Shown one piece after another: positions 12,101 through 26,008 of a DNA stretch of 64,000 nt (its first letter is position 1; every line of letters begins with the position of its first letter). The DNA lies in NCBI RefSeq assembly GCF_040807025.1, contig NC_090953.1, positions 25,466,997-25,530,996 on the forward strand, written 5' to 3'. This DNA comes from Struthio camelus. Taxonomy: Eukaryota; Chordata; Aves; Struthioniformes; Struthionidae. The position numbers and the translations under genes were made by a program. The notes under the pieces were generated by a model. The model made no database searches, was not told the DNA's origin, and saw nothing but the letters and a program-made list of their open reading frames with translations.

Positions 12101-13139
12101 GGAGTGCTGAGCAGCCCAATGCAGCAGAGTGACTGCTAAGGCCATCAGTTTTCTTCTTTCTTCCTCCTGGAGGCTAAATACTTTCACACATTTGCTTGGA
12201 CAAACTGGGACAGAGCTGTGAATAACATAAAAATGTAAGGCTTCAACAAGGGTTTTTTCTCCCCCTCCATTAAGAAAGCCACCTCCTTACCATGGGAGAA
12301 GTGGGAGTACTTTCGCTATTAAGTGTCTCTTTGTCCTCTGAAAGGCACCAACCTCCTGTTTTATATCTTTCCCCATCTCCAATTCTTCAGTTAAATAAAG
12401 AAATGGCCGAGCTGCTCAGAATACGTTATTGAAGCCCTCTGGCCCCCCAGCTACAGATCACGGTTAGGCATTACCTTTAAACTGTATTCTCAAAATGAAT
12501 GACCTCATTACAGTATCTATCCCCATTCATCCCAATAGCACAATCTTGAGAAAGCTGAAAAAACAAGACCGGTTTTTCGGCTTACAATGCAGTTCTTCCA
12601 CATGGGAACAAGATAAATACAGAATCCTTTTTGAAAGGGAAGGACAACATATTTTGATACTGTTTATACATAAAGCCCAGTATTTGCCTGTGTATCATAC
12701 ACTTTTTTTTTTTTTTAAATAAAGCCATCTTCTGTGCTTTGAAACCTAAAAATTATTCTATTTCCAGTATTTCCAGCTACAAAATATCACTTTGAATCAC
12801 CACATGTAAATGAAAACTCAAAGCATTTACAGCTTAGCTTTCTCAGTCAAATCATGAAAAACTGCAGGTGGCGCAAGGTATGAGACATTTGGGATTTTAA
12901 GAGGAAACCCATGCAGTGAAAGCGCAGGTGCAATTAGAACATGAAAAACCACACTGAGAGGGACAACAGGTCCATTTGGACAATCCCCCATCTTAAGTGG
13001 CCAGTAGCAGATGTCTATCCAAGACCACTGAGCCCAGGAAAAACACAGCAATACTTAGTGCGGGAGTCAGGACGCACACACACTTTGTTTCATGATCCAT
13101 GGTGGTATCACTATATGCCAAAGAAATAGCACTGATTTT
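9101..13139. other. Intronic stretch without recognised genes
   Basis: AT-rich non-coding DNA. The only marked structure is a G-rich run followed by A20 at about 10,777-10,812 and a T-rich run near 12,701-12,716. No exon, RNA gene or clear transposon was recognised. Confidence 0.45.
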
Positions 13140-13330
13140 TTATTCTCCCCTCTTGTATGAGCTAGCCCCATTTCTTTCTGAATCTGTATAAACTTTTGGT
13201 ATTCATGGCTTGCAGAACAGTGCCTTTCAGCTTGCATCAAGTGAGACATCTCCTCTTCGTTTTGAACCCGTCGCCTTCTGGGCTAATATGAGGTGAATCA
13301 GTGTTCTTGTCAAAGGACTAGCTCTACATC
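13140..13330 (-). mobile_element. Ancient CR1/L3-like fragment
   Basis: Heavily diverged sequence that, read on the minus strand, resembles the carboxyl-terminal ORF2/3' region of old amniote CR1-type elements. On the plus strand the clearest part is near 13,258-13,310, a TTTTGAACCC block followed by a short stretch ending GTGTTCTTGT. The match is by memory of the family and is weak, with many substitutions. Confidence 0.35.
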
Positions 13331-16300
13331 CCCAAAGACAGCATCCCAGAAAGTGAAACACGCAGCTTGCAACGCGGCCAGTTTGGATATTGGCATCGGA
13401 CAAGTCTCTTCTTTTTCTCCACTGATAGATGAGGACAAAAAGTGATGAAAGAATACTCTTTTATTATAGAAACTGTACACATTGGATTCTAATTCAACTG
13501 AAGAAGTTTAGAAGAAAAGGACACTGAGGACAATCTGACATCTGCTGCCTTTTAGAGGAAATGCAAAAAACTGGACTTTCCAGCATGTAAAAACTCAACT
13601 TTAACATTGAAACTAGATTATCTTGGTCTGATAGCCATCTCTCTGCACGAAGTGTCTCAGGATAACCAGATGAAACTGCACATGGAGATAAAATAACTCA
13701 ATAAAATGGAGAGAAGGGGAAAATTGTTTAAATATATTATATTCAGACACCTTTGTGTGGGATTGATCATTGCTTGGCCACATCTACAAAGTATAGTCAG
13801 ATGTCAAACAGCTGGTATAACCTAGCTTCATTAGCTGCACTCTTCATCAAAGTGACTTATCACAGCCTTGCAAATCCCCACTGCTGCTTGAGGCAGAGAA
13901 GAACGAACAGCGACTATGTATTTACTAGTAGAAATTGCTTACTATTACGTGTCAGCTGGCTAGGAAGTAAGCAGGATAGTCCCCATCTGAAGCTAACCCG
14001 TTTTTCTTCCATGGGGTACATGCAAACGCATGGAGCACAATCTGGGATCTCTCGCACCAAAGGATTCCTGAAAGGAAATAAAAGATGCCCGATCCCCAGG
14101 AACCGTCTTCTGAACGGAGGGCTCCGCTACAAACATCCAACCTACGTGCTAAGTTACAGCAGCTCGCAAATTGGTGCTTCTTAGCGTGGCTGTTCGTCAC
14201 TGGTTCAACTGTACAGGAGCGGGTTTAGTTCCTGCGAGGACTCTTTCAGTCTCCCTTGAAATGGCACTGAATATAGCCAAGCCATGCCTGCATCTCCTCC
14301 AGCCTCCCTTATGCACTTGCATGTTAAGAAAATGCAAGGAGTAAGAATGCACAGGCACTGAAAGGAATCATTCCTCGGACTACCGTGGAAGGTACAATTT
14401 ATTTACACAGGTTAGTTGCTCTGTAAAACAACTCTTCCAACTCACATGTCAGTATAGGAAAGCAGCTTACGCCTGCTCCATGTGGTGATCAGCTACATGT
14501 CATGTCAATTAACACGCTTTAGCTTTTCTGGTTTTTCATGAAAAAATCAACCAGTAAGACTAGGCATCCATGCAGCACTGCAGTAAAGCTTTCACAGATC
14601 TATTTATGACAGCATAACTACACACAGAGTTTGGGTGCGAGTCAAAGCTCCATATGTACTCTGTTTCTGGTTTTGATCTTAGAGTAGCTCAGATACATGA
14701 TGACATGTTTAATATTCAATAAACTGCAAGTGCTGAAGCACTGCAAGAAGGTCCAAGATAAAAAACTTCCAAAAAAGTGAGAAGTGAAGCAATTAAGCAT
14801 TTACCTCCAGGTTTCTCATGACCTGAGGTAAATAAACAGGAGGCAAACCTTTCTCAGATAGCCATCAGTTTATCCCAGTAACATTTTCTATCCACTTTCC
14901 ATGTTTGTCCTACTGGCCAACTTCAGGTGAATCCCCAAGCGGCTCCACAAATCCTCTAAAGCACCCTAGGAGTCTGGAAAGCTGCTTCCACCTCACAGAA
15001 CGGTTCAGACTCCTCCATCCCATCCCCAGGGAGGTAACAGACCATCATTAGTCTAGACTACAGCAGCCCTACTAGCTTAGCTGCCAGACTGAGACAGGCT
15101 TACAAACTGAGATTAAGCAAAGACAAGGCCACTCCAACCCAAAGTTACCTCCCCAGAGCCAGTAGCTATAGGTCAAGGTCATAGCTCTTCAACTAGAAGC
15201 TCGCAAGCAACACTCTGTCCATGAGGTACAAAACAGCCTAAAACACAGCAGTAGTAGTCTCCCCACCAGCACACTACACCCTCAGGAGCACAGGACAGAT
15301 CCGTTATTTCTTGAGCACTGGGGAGCAGGGAGCCCCAGCACTCCAGCCGGGGTTAGGGGGAGAGCTTTAGCACCCAGTATCCCAAAAATGGACCAGGCAA
15401 ATCAGTGCAGAGCCTGACTATACCACTCCCCACTCCCATACATCTCATCCTGACCTCGCCCGGTCCTAGCCTTCTCCTCTGCCAGTGTCCTGGGTACAAG
15501 GGAAGACAGAATACATGTCTAAGGCAGGCTTTAGCTGTCTCCCGCTGATTGAAGATGACGGAGATGAGTTGGTTAGAAGAGCTGAGTAGCCCTTAGGTTA
15601 CCAGAAAGAAACAAGTCACATTCATGCCTGGTGACACATCAGAGAAGTTTTAAAGAAGGCTTCACCGATCTGACATTTAACCGCCCTAAAAGGCATGTTC
15701 CTACTCCTCCATCCATCAAATGCTCCGAAGTCTCTCCATTTCACTGGCTCTGGCACTCATCTGACCTCCTGGCAAGCCAACTCACCTCATTCACTAGCAG
15801 TAATTGAACAGTTTTCTGTCAGGTTCCTGAGCTGAATCTTTACCGAGAGGTTAAAAAAGTCCCAGAGCCAGTAGAAGGGAAGTTACAGGCAGATGTAACT
15901 AGCAGCAGCAAGTTGTTACATATTGTAGCTCCATGAGATTAACAGCTAAGAACAACGCAGACAATTGGACATTTATGATTCTTCTAAGAACAAGATAAAT
16001 GCATGGTCTTGAAGAGTTTTACTTCCTAAATATCAGCCTGTTGTCTGGTATTTTTCAGCAGCTCCTTTTGTATCCTAATAGCAGGATGCCAAGATCATAA
16101 AGGCTTTCGTTTGTGTTAACTGCAGCAGCAACAGCTTTAACTAGAACTGCAGCCACATCTTCCACCCTCACATGTTTTTCAAGCACTAGAATATAGCACA
16201 GCCTCCCTTCCCCATCCTATCAGGGGAAAACAGGATAGGAAACACTAGATTTCAAAATTGGCAGATATGTAGCAAACAAAATATTTCAACAACATTTCAA

Positions 16301-19300
16301 AAAACAGCTATCTAGAATATACTTAAAGTAATAAATGCAACTGGCTGAGCAAGGAAGACAATAATAGATGACCACAGGAAAATACAGCAAGTATGTGACT
16401 TATGAGCACATTTTAGCAAGGACTTACTGTATCACCATGCACTAGTTTTGAAAATTACTTAAAACACGAACCTGACACAAGCAACACAAGGGAGAGGAGT
16501 TGGGGGTACTTCTTCAAATACCAGTGTCACATCTGAGTGGGAGAACAGGATACTGAAGTTACCTCCATCCCTATGTCACAATTTTGAGAAAGGCATCAAG
16601 GACTTCTGGGAAGGCACCAAAACAAAGGCTAGCATGCATTGAGATGCCTAATTGAGATGACTGGAGCATCTGTACTGAGACCCGAAGTGACCCCAGTACT
16701 AGTAAGTATTATCTCCAGAAGCATCTCTAACCTAAACAAGCAGATACTCTGACACCTTGTAGCCATTTGCAGAGCTATACTTCTTTACTCAATGCATGCT
16801 TCTCGCGTATGGATCTGTCATCAGCACTCCCAGTTAGAGGCCACTAGCATTTGTTCTTGAAGATCATCTGTGTGGCTTTTCATGCATTCAGACTCCTGAG
16901 GAACAGCTGCATCTTACCTGTGCTGATCATGCTGTTCACAGATGTGCTTTTGGAGACACTACAGTAGCTACTGCTTGTCCCGCACTTCAAGCTTAAGGTC
17001 AGGCCGTGCCTCAAGGCAAGAGGAGACAGCTTGGTCCTCCAACACACACACCTTCACGTCAGAACTGCACAACAAGGGGAGCTTAACAGGATCTGGAGGA
17101 AAATATTCTTGGGGGAAGGGAAATAGTGCCGCTTTACTCCTATTCATCTGGACTCTGCTGGCCCGGAGGAGGGCTACATACTATCCCAAGAGAGAGCAGA
17201 ACAGACTCAAAAATCTGGGTACCGCATCATTCACTCCCAGCATAGCATCCCTTTGTAGTCTCCGGTGCTGAGTACGGCCTTGGAAAGACAGTGCTACTCA
17301 AAGCCCTGGAATGGGCACCTTTCAGAGACAGAGGCTGCTTGAACCTCTTGGCAGTCACTGTCAGGACTCTACTCACCCCACGCCCCCCATAAACATTAGA
17401 CCATCAGCTCTGTTCCCAGGAGGCACTGGCAGATAAAAGCATGCTGTAGAAATGGGGGACGGTCACCAATATAACTGGGGGGTCAACTATGGCCTGCAAG
17501 CCATCAGCAGTACTCAGAAGACCCCTGCTCCACAGCACACATGAAGGGTACTCTTCCTCTTTTACCCACCTGCGAAACTGAGACAGCAGCTGACTTCCTG
17601 TAGAGACGTTAAATAACCAGAATCAGCCTAGCAAAGAACAAGGACTGACCACAGAAGAGCTACAGCTAGGTAAGAAGCCTAGATGACAAGCAAAATTCAC
17701 AGCAGGATCAGCATGGTAGCATATCCGCCAGACAGATTTGGCATACACAGTGCTAATTGCCCAAATAATACCAATTCCCCTGAGATAGCTTGATTTTTCC
17801 CCAGAATAGTACATTTACGGAAACATTAAAACCTATGGAAAAGGCCTCACCGTGTACAATAAAAAATAAGGATCCATCGTTGTTCTAGTGAAACTGCGAA
17901 CGTGCACTGGGTTTTTAGCAAGTAAATGGAAATCATGCTGACATACAATTGTTCCACCCCCGGGTTCGCCTTCACACATTTCTTACAGGTCAGTTTTAAA
18001 GAATTAAGTCTTGTTCAGCTAAACATCTGGTGGCTGTTGCTAGAGGAAACAGACTATCTGCAACATTTGAGCAAAAATAATGAGTTACATAAAAGCAGAC
18101 TGCATAAGCAAGAACAAGTGTTTTTTTCAGCATACGCACTTCAAACATTACACGAAATTCTGTGTTTAATTTTGGGGTTGGAATATAATGATGTTAACCT
18201 GTATGCATTACAGAAGCAGAAGAGATTCAAATTCTCTAAGTCCATGAAAATATAATCGTGCTGTATTATAATGAATTTTCTAGCTAGCAGTCGCCCTAAT
18301 GATTTTTCAGAAACCATTCTGCTAGAGAAAAATGAATTACAGATTAAAAGGGGACAAGTTCAGCTCTAGCCATTTTCAGATTTATATCAAGTCAGTACAA
18401 GTTGAGAAGTTATGCAAGATGGTTTTGGTCATTAACAGTTTGACTTAGGGCCGCCCCCTTGCCTAACAAAACAAATATTTTTCTTTAACACTATAGAGCA
18501 CCTTCTCAGTCCCTGTCCCCTTTTTCTTGGGATTTCTCAGTGCTTTGAGTCCAATGCCCAAAAGCTAAAGCTACATAGCGCTAACTAGAGGCTTGATTTT
18601 TTGAGAAAAGCTGATGGCTGAGAAGAAGCTCTAATGACATCACCTTTCAAAGCCCTAAGACCAAACTAGAAGCCTTATAAGATTACAGATCTTTTATGTG
18701 GGCTTCATAGATCATGAAGTCCCGCATCAGGAGACACAGCATTCCTGAGAACATCTTAGGCAGTGTAACACTAACATACTGGAATTGCACTTCACATTAT
18801 GTACTTTTCTACAAATAGATATCACTGTTCTTTGAAGAGAGCTTCAGCACTTAAATAATCCAGAAGCCTGATGGATGACTAATATAACTAGAAAGTTTCA
18901 AGCACAGAAGAGTATTTCGGTACCACACGCTCATCAGGACCACTCACAGTATGCAGCCACTGAACAGCAGAGGCACATAAGGCTTTCACTGTTGTCTCCC
19001 TTTTTTCAAAATACACATTAAGACTTTGGTGGCAACTAGCTCCTCCAGCACTGCCTGGAGAAGTCCGCTCTGCAATCAGCTCCAATTGCCTAGACGGTAT
19101 AGCGTTATCTTGTACGTGTCACCGTTGGTCCAGGTCTATCTCACACTAGTATGCAGTGAATCTATTGCTCTTTTGTAGAAAGCCACCCCAAAACGCCATT
19201 TACTGAGCACAGTAGAGACGTACCCCATAAGCAACTGTTCAAGCTAGGAGTTCCACTGCTGCTCTTGCTTATTTACACCATCCAAGAAAAACTTGCTCCT

Positions 19301-20160
19301 AAAGTGAGATTCCTCCAATTGCTGCACAGATATGGCGCTGCAAGTTCAGCAAGCATGCTGAAGGAGAACATAGAGTCAAGAGCTGACTCCTCACTCCTAT
19401 GAGCAAAGTGTTTCCCTAACACAAGGGCAAGAGCTGAGGCTTCACTGATGCCCGCAAGAAGCCAGGCCAGCACACCTCTGCTGGAGGCTCCCGAGGTGGG
19501 GAACATGCAGACGAGGATACAAATGCTCCTTGAATGAGTGATGACATGAGTCAGGGTGCCAGCTTACAGAGAAGTATGGGCTAATGAAAGCATGACGTGG
19601 AATAAACCAGAGCTTGTTGAAATATTAACTTAAAATATATAGGGGAAAAAAAAAGAGACAGGAGGCAGGAATGGGAGCTCTGGCGTTACGGTTAGGCAGC
19701 TCGGGAGCAATATCCATGGCTGAGAGAGTGCTACTTTTTCAGTCTTGGAACTGATAAAGAATTTCAGTAATGCATTATCAACTTCTACTATATATTAAAA
19801 GGAAAAAAAGTACACTTGGGTTTATACTCATTATACCATTTAGTGTTCATGCTGCCCAACAGCGTCTGCTTAAAATCCACATCTGTGGACAGAAAGCAAG
19901 TGGGACGGAGGGGAATTAGACGTCTTGAGCTGGGCAGGAGCTTCTCTCAAGTGAAAAAGCATGCCAATTCCAAACTCCACAGAAACAGTTTCATCTGATA
20001 AAAAGGTTCCCAAGATCCCAAATATCTTCCAGGCAAGGATGAAGAAAAACAAGCCAACGTCTTCAAGTCACACAAGAAACCCTCCACAACATCATGTCAA
20101 CAAAGCATGCTTCTTTAGACTTCAAAGGCTTATCTTTAAGACAAAACAATACCAAATGAA
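13331..20160. other. Intronic stretch without recognised genes
   Basis: About 6.8 kb of non-coding DNA with short chance ORFs only. I saw no CR1, no RNA gene and no exon that I could support. Confidence 0.45.
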
Positions 20161-20446
20161 GCACAGAATCACAGAACGGCCAAGGTTGGAAGGGACCTCT
20201 GCAGATCATCTAGTCCAACCTCCCAGCTCAAGCAGGGTCACCTAGAGCACATTGCACAGGGTCACACTCAGGTGGGTTTTGAGTATCTCCAGAGAAGCAG
20301 GCTCCACTACCTCTCTGGACAACCTGTTCCAGTGCTCAGTCACCCTCACAGGAAACACGTTTTTCCTCATATTCAGAGGAACCTTCCTGCATTTCAGTTT
20401 GTGCCTGTTGCCTCTTGTCCTGTCGCTGGGCACTACTGAGAGCACA
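20161..20446 (-). mobile_element. 5'-truncated CR1 fragment
   Basis: The 3' end of a CR1 on the minus strand. The terminal CACAGAATCACAGAA begins at about 20,162, and the ORF2 carboxyl terminus reads through to the stop at 20,242. Homology stops near 20,446, giving about 285 bp. The coding part keeps recognisable blocks ([15 protein letters not shown]) but carries more substitutions than the large element at 4,879, so it is probably an older insertion. Severe 5' truncation is usual for CR1. Confidence 0.92.
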
Positions 20447-23400
20447 GTCAGGTAACTACAGTCCCTACTGGATTCATACAAAAATATTAAAAGCACTATA
20501 CTGCCCCAGTCTGAATTGCTCAGAGTAAGAAGCTTCAAGCAATTAATGACACTCATAGTAATGGCACCAAAAAAAAAAAAAAAAAGGGAAATCAGTTTTA
20601 AGGGAGAAAACGGCAGAATAACTTGACATATAGTATCAAGCAAAACTGAAAGCATGCTTCTCCTTCAGGCTGGAAGCTACTGGAAGTATGAAACTGTTCC
20701 TGCCCCCAACCCCCGTCCCTCTTCTCTCCCAGTTAGTTGAGACTACCAAAACTCAAAAGCTCATTAGGCTTCCCATATGAGAAATTTAAACTGGAAAATA
20801 CGATTTAGAAAAAAAATTGTTTCGTGAAGTCATTCTGTCCAGAAGTAAAAACAGCATTTCCAAAAGCTGATACACAGTTATGACCATAAACAAAATGACC
20901 AAGTTATTTAATCAGCATCACTTAGTCCACACTGGCTTATGTTCGAACAGGAAAATCGTTTGTCACTCTTTCCGAAATCAAAGGGAAAAATCTAATGCCA
21001 GCTTCACTCCTGCAGTACTCCTTATAGGCAGCCAAAAAATGCCTGCCAAGCAGAAAGACTCGCACTGCTCTCTCAAGGTCATCAGATTTACGACAATCAA
21101 AACAGCAAAGTCAATTTTTTAATTTTCATCACTGATTTCATGAAACAGGCAGTAAAGTGTCCTACGTATACTGAAGTCAAACACACTCACCTAGGAGCGT
21201 TATTCACTTTGCTCTCTCTGTTCTGGGAAGAAAGTTTTCTCAGCATCCTTGAATTTTAGTTTTCTGCTTATTTCATAGATCAATCGTAATATACGAGGCA
21301 ACTTAACCTCTATTTTCTCTTGCCACACTGAAACAAATACTTACTTACAGAGAATATCAACTATCCTTGCAAGAAAGTTAAAGTGCTTTTAGAGACGCTT
21401 CAGTTCCTCATGAAAGACACTGGGCTCTCCTCTACTTTATGTCCTACCCAACTTGAATAATTTCCCTATTCAAGATATTCATCACTGACAGGCATCCTTG
21501 CAGTTACCTAGTTTCCAGTTCTCAATATCTGCGGTTCTAGAACTAAAGCTAGGGAAATTCAATCAAGGATGCAATTTGCTTTAAGTTTCCAGGTAAATTA
21601 TGTCTTGCAAAAAAAACCAAAACAAAACAAAAAACCCCCTCAAAACACAGCACTGATAGAACGAAAATATTAAAATGGAAACATGGAATAAGAAGTGAGC
21701 AGCTTTCATTCAGATCTGTAAGCATCCTCCCACAGGCTTGACAGATACTTCATGTACTCTGGCTAGACCTTACTGAATTGTATAGCACCTCCCCTTCTAC
21801 ATCTTTTAAGGAATGAAGATGGGGTTTGCATCCTAAGACCGTCCAGAATATCAAGTCAAACTCTACTCACCATGTGTTTCGCAATTCACTTGTCTTTGTT
21901 ATCTGAAATCACAGCGTAAGCAAGTACTGGGGCATCAGAGCAGCACTGCAGCTAGCCAGTCATACCTGTAACAATTTTAGAAAACAAGAAAAAAAGTAAA
22001 CATTTTAGAAAGTTTAAATGCAACAGCTTCTAAGCTTGCTTCACTTGAGAGAGCCAAACACCTCCTCCTATAGAAAAATCTAATATTTCTCCTTAACCCA
22101 AATTAGGACCTGAATTTTCATTCAGAAGACAGTATTTTCTTAAAAATACAGAAGTTTCTGATTGCTCAGTGATTTTGGTTTACGTTTTCAGTAAAATGCT
22201 TCCCCAACCTCGGCAAACAGGTTCCCAAACCTGAACTCCCATGAGGCAGCATCCCTGGGCTGACTACTTCTCCTGTGATGCTCCAGGCCCTTTGGTCAGA
22301 AGGGAGCACAAGGGGGTTTTGTGTTTGTTTCTTTTTTTCCCCCCTCAAATAACACCCTCCAGAACACCCAGCCCATAGGGCAGAACAGGGCTCAAACACC
22401 AGTTCCTAAGGAGGAGTGCTCCATAAGCGGGACACCGAGGTTGAACCAAAAAATGAAACTTTCCAAGCGTTTCTGGAAAATAACCCTGACCTGGATGACA
22501 GGATACAGGCTGCTTCGTTTTTCATTCAAAACTTAAACGTTTAGCTTCCTTTTGGAGAAAAAGCGTGGATTGTTCAAATAAAAATAAATTAAAATAAGCC
22601 AAGTTCAAGTTTTGAAAAGCCTGTACACTGAAGTACCAACTCAGACTCCCTTACGCACGACACATTGCATGTGCTATAAGGAGCCCTGCTCTCAAATGCT
22701 TAAGTGCATTCAAAGCCTATCCCTAAGCTAGCACTTTTCTTATTTTCCTGATTATTACAGCAGAGGTAGAAATTTAAGGGTCCACATTGCCCTTTGATAT
22801 CACTTGTTCCATAAGCACACAGCGAGGAAAACAAACGCAGTCTACTCTCTACCCTAACCATGGCAAAAGTAAACTTTTCTCATTTAGAAAGCCCTGTGTT
22901 CTACAGTAGCACGAAGAGTATTTTTTTTGCTTTCTCCAACGGCAAGTACAAGATGCGTCAAAGTCATGATTACCGTTTTGCCAAGAGACACCACTTTGAC
23001 TGAAGCACGAAGGAATTTAGGTCTACCTCTGCCCTGTACTTTTATAAGCTTCTTGTCAGTCCAGTCCAAGTCACACACAGTCTCTCAATATTGTTCATAA
23101 TTTCTTCCCTCGAGAAGCTATGAGGTTCTCAACTGCGTTGTAAGAGACTTCCAAAGTCTTAATGAGCTCACAGCAGCTACCATTATTAATACTGGACTTT
23201 AACTACCCAGGACCAGTTTGTGAGTGAAGCCAGCCGCTGGGACGAGGGAAACACAACACCACTTTTTAAGGCTTCAGCTTACCAGGTCTAAGCGACATCC
23301 ATCCCTCCAAAATGGAAAGACATCAGGCAGCTGAAGTTATTCCCCTATACTGGGCTTCTTTTAAAGCATTAAGGAGAACTTTAGAGATTAGCATCAAGTA

Positions 23401-25349
23401 AAACTAGATTATTTGACCGGGTCAAAGGCCAAAGCAAGTTGGAACCAGCCAAACATGTACCAAACTAAATTACAGAGGATGTGGAAGCACCTATATTCAT
23501 AGTCAAAGTGGGACTGTAATGTTTTTTTATTTACTTGACAAAGCAGTCCTAACGATGCTCTTGGGCAAAGAGTGGAAGGACTCTCCCGTGAACCTGATAT
23601 TGTATATATTGAAATGCTGAACACCTTTTAACCTAGGGAAGCTTGCTCTTTTGCCACCTTAAACACACCCCAGCACTGCAACTTGGGGTAGTGGGGGGGG
23701 GGAAGTACTGCACAGAAATGCCAAATAAGGCATCTTCGGTCAAAAACTACCTCAGTTGGTTTATATAAATAACAACCTCCAAGAAGTACTGGCATCTGCA
23801 AACACAGCAACTAAACGGAAGAAGCTATTTATAACCTGCTCTAAATTACAATTATTTACTTAAGGAATAAAAGCAAATAAATCATCTCATAGGGTTAAGG
23901 TCTGAAGCCAGGAATCGCATATTAGTCACATTCTGCCTGAAGAACAAGAACACAAGGGCATTATGGAAGAGTCAAAGTGCAACTTAAAATCCCCAACGTC
24001 GGTCGGTCCCTGTGACTTCCTGCTACCGAGGCCAAGTTACAAAACTCGGTCCATGCTTCAGACAAGCCATTTACTAAGAGACCTTTCAACCCGCAGCACG
24101 GCAAACAGGACTCCTCCTCAGCCCTCCCATGTTCCCACAACAGCATGTTCTCAGATGGGACTCCCAGTCTCATGAGAGCGTTGGAGGTTCGAAAGCTAGC
24201 CCGAGTTCAGCTTCTGTCCCGGCCCTACCCAGCAGCACTGCGCTTATCCCGAAGCCCTGTCCAGTACCAAGATCTCTCAAGCAAAACATGAGATACCCCA
24301 GAGTAATGGAAAGGACTTGGCTCGTGATTGCAGCACACGTAAGAGGAGCAACCTAAATGAGAGGCCAGAAACCTCATTCAGCTGCAAGTATGGCATGAAA
24401 CAGAAAGCCAACCCTTCTAGCAAAAAAAGCAATGGTCGAATATGTGGATAATCTGGTTGGAGCACAAGTTTGCCATGGCAACAAGCTCCATTTTGTCTTA
24501 ACATTTTTGGTAAGCTGTACAGCTCGAAGCCTAACATTATGCAGAATAAAAGGGGCTTGTGCCTCTTCTCGAAGGGAAGATGAAGAAGGTGGAGAAAGCT
24601 GCTATGGCAAGAGGGAATGAACATGAAGCAGGTGGTCTGAAACCAAGAAGGGCAAGGGACCTTTTCTAGCTTTTGACAGACAATTAAACTTTTGCATGTT
24701 AATTAGTACCTCCAGCCACTTGGCCCACTTCCTGTAACATCTCCTGGAGAGCACTTGCTAGGCTTTAGGGTTAGTGACACCCATGCCAAATTGAACTGCC
24801 TGGACCTTGGCTTTGCACAATATGCGGTAATAACACAGAATCTGGTTTCAGTAGGGTTGCTTCGGCTTCCCTCCAACAACTCTCCTCAGGAAAAACATTA
24901 TTTATTTTACAGAGCGCCAAAAACAGAGGGCTATGAAGCATTTAGGGAGCTAGGCGCGGCCCCAAGCACCTGTACCCAGGACCTGCTCCTCTGCATCACT
25001 TGACATAAGCAAAGCAAAGGCACCCGCCTGTTTTCAGCACGCTGCCAACAAGCAGCATTTCTGTTCAGACCTCACCGCAGTATTCAGATAAACACTATCA
25101 AATCAACTGAGGAAGCTCCACAGACACCAAAATCCTTTTCCAACTGTCAGTGAGAGAGAAAAAGGCCACACCAGAAGCTTTAAGCTTTGCTAGATGTTTT
25201 TCCCCCTTATTTTTCAAAGCTAGGATGAGAAGAGAAGCTAGCTTTTGAGCTTGCTTTAGTTGCAACAAAGTAAAAACTCATGTCCCTGAAGGCAGCTCAT
25301 GAATAGATAATATTTGCTACCTTAGAGTACACAACCAGATCTTTTATCT
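20447..25349. other. Intronic stretch without recognised genes
   Basis: Non-coding DNA with an A17 run at about 20,570-20,586 and scattered short homopolymers. Nothing else could be supported. Confidence 0.45.
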
Positions 25350-25382
25350 CGGGGGGGGGGGGGGGGGGGGAGGGGGGGGGAA
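25350..25382. repeat. Long poly-G tract at a CR1 end
   Basis: Twenty G, one A, then nine G on the plus strand, directly at the broken 3' end of the CR1 fragment that follows. In the related copy at 49,181 this place holds only a six-base C/G run, so the tract may be expanded slippage or an assembly artefact. Confidence 0.9.
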
Positions 25383-25386
25383 GGTG

Positions 25387-26008
25387 TCCTCTAGAGCACA
25401 TTGCACAGGATCGCACCCAGGTGGGTTGTGGATATCTCCAGAGAAGCACACTCCACAACCTCTCTGGGCAACCTGCTCCAGTGCTCTGTCACCCTCACAG
25501 TGAAGAAGTTTTTCCTCGTGTTCAGGTGGAACTTCCTGTGGTTCAGTTTGTGCCCGTTGCCTCTTGTCCTGTCGCTGGGCGCCACGGAGAAGAGGCTGGC
25601 CCCATCCTCTCGATACCCTCCCTTCACATACTTGCACACATTGATGAGATCCCCTCTCAGTCTTCTCTTCTCCAGGCTGAACAGGCCCAGCTCTCACAGT
25701 CTTTCTTCAGAGGAGAGGTGCTCCAGTCCCCTCATCATCTTGGTAGCCCCCCGCTGGACTCTCTCCAGTAGTGCCACGTCTCTCTTGTACTGGGGAGCCC
25801 AGAACTGGACACAGTGCTCCAGGTGAGGCCTCCCCAGGCCTGAGGAGAGGGGCAGGATCACCTCCCTCCACCTGCTGGCAACACTCTGCCTCACGCACCC
25901 CAGCAGACCATTGGCCTTCTTGGCCACAAGGGCACACTGCTGCCTCATGCTTAACTTCTTGTCCACCAGCACTCCCAGGTCCTTCTCGGCAGAGCTGCTT
26001 TCCAGCAA
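25387..26008 (-). mobile_element. CR1 fragment lacking both ends
   Basis: About 620 bp of CR1 ORF2 carboxyl-terminal region on the minus strand, from near [15 protein letters not shown] to the ORF2 end. The frame is interrupted near 25,640-25,700. It groups with the copy at 49,181 by shared differences (MMRGLEH and an aspartate in PSDRTRG). The terminal octamers and the last 70 or so bases of the element are missing and replaced by poly-G. The 5' end stops at about 26,008. Confidence 0.93.
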
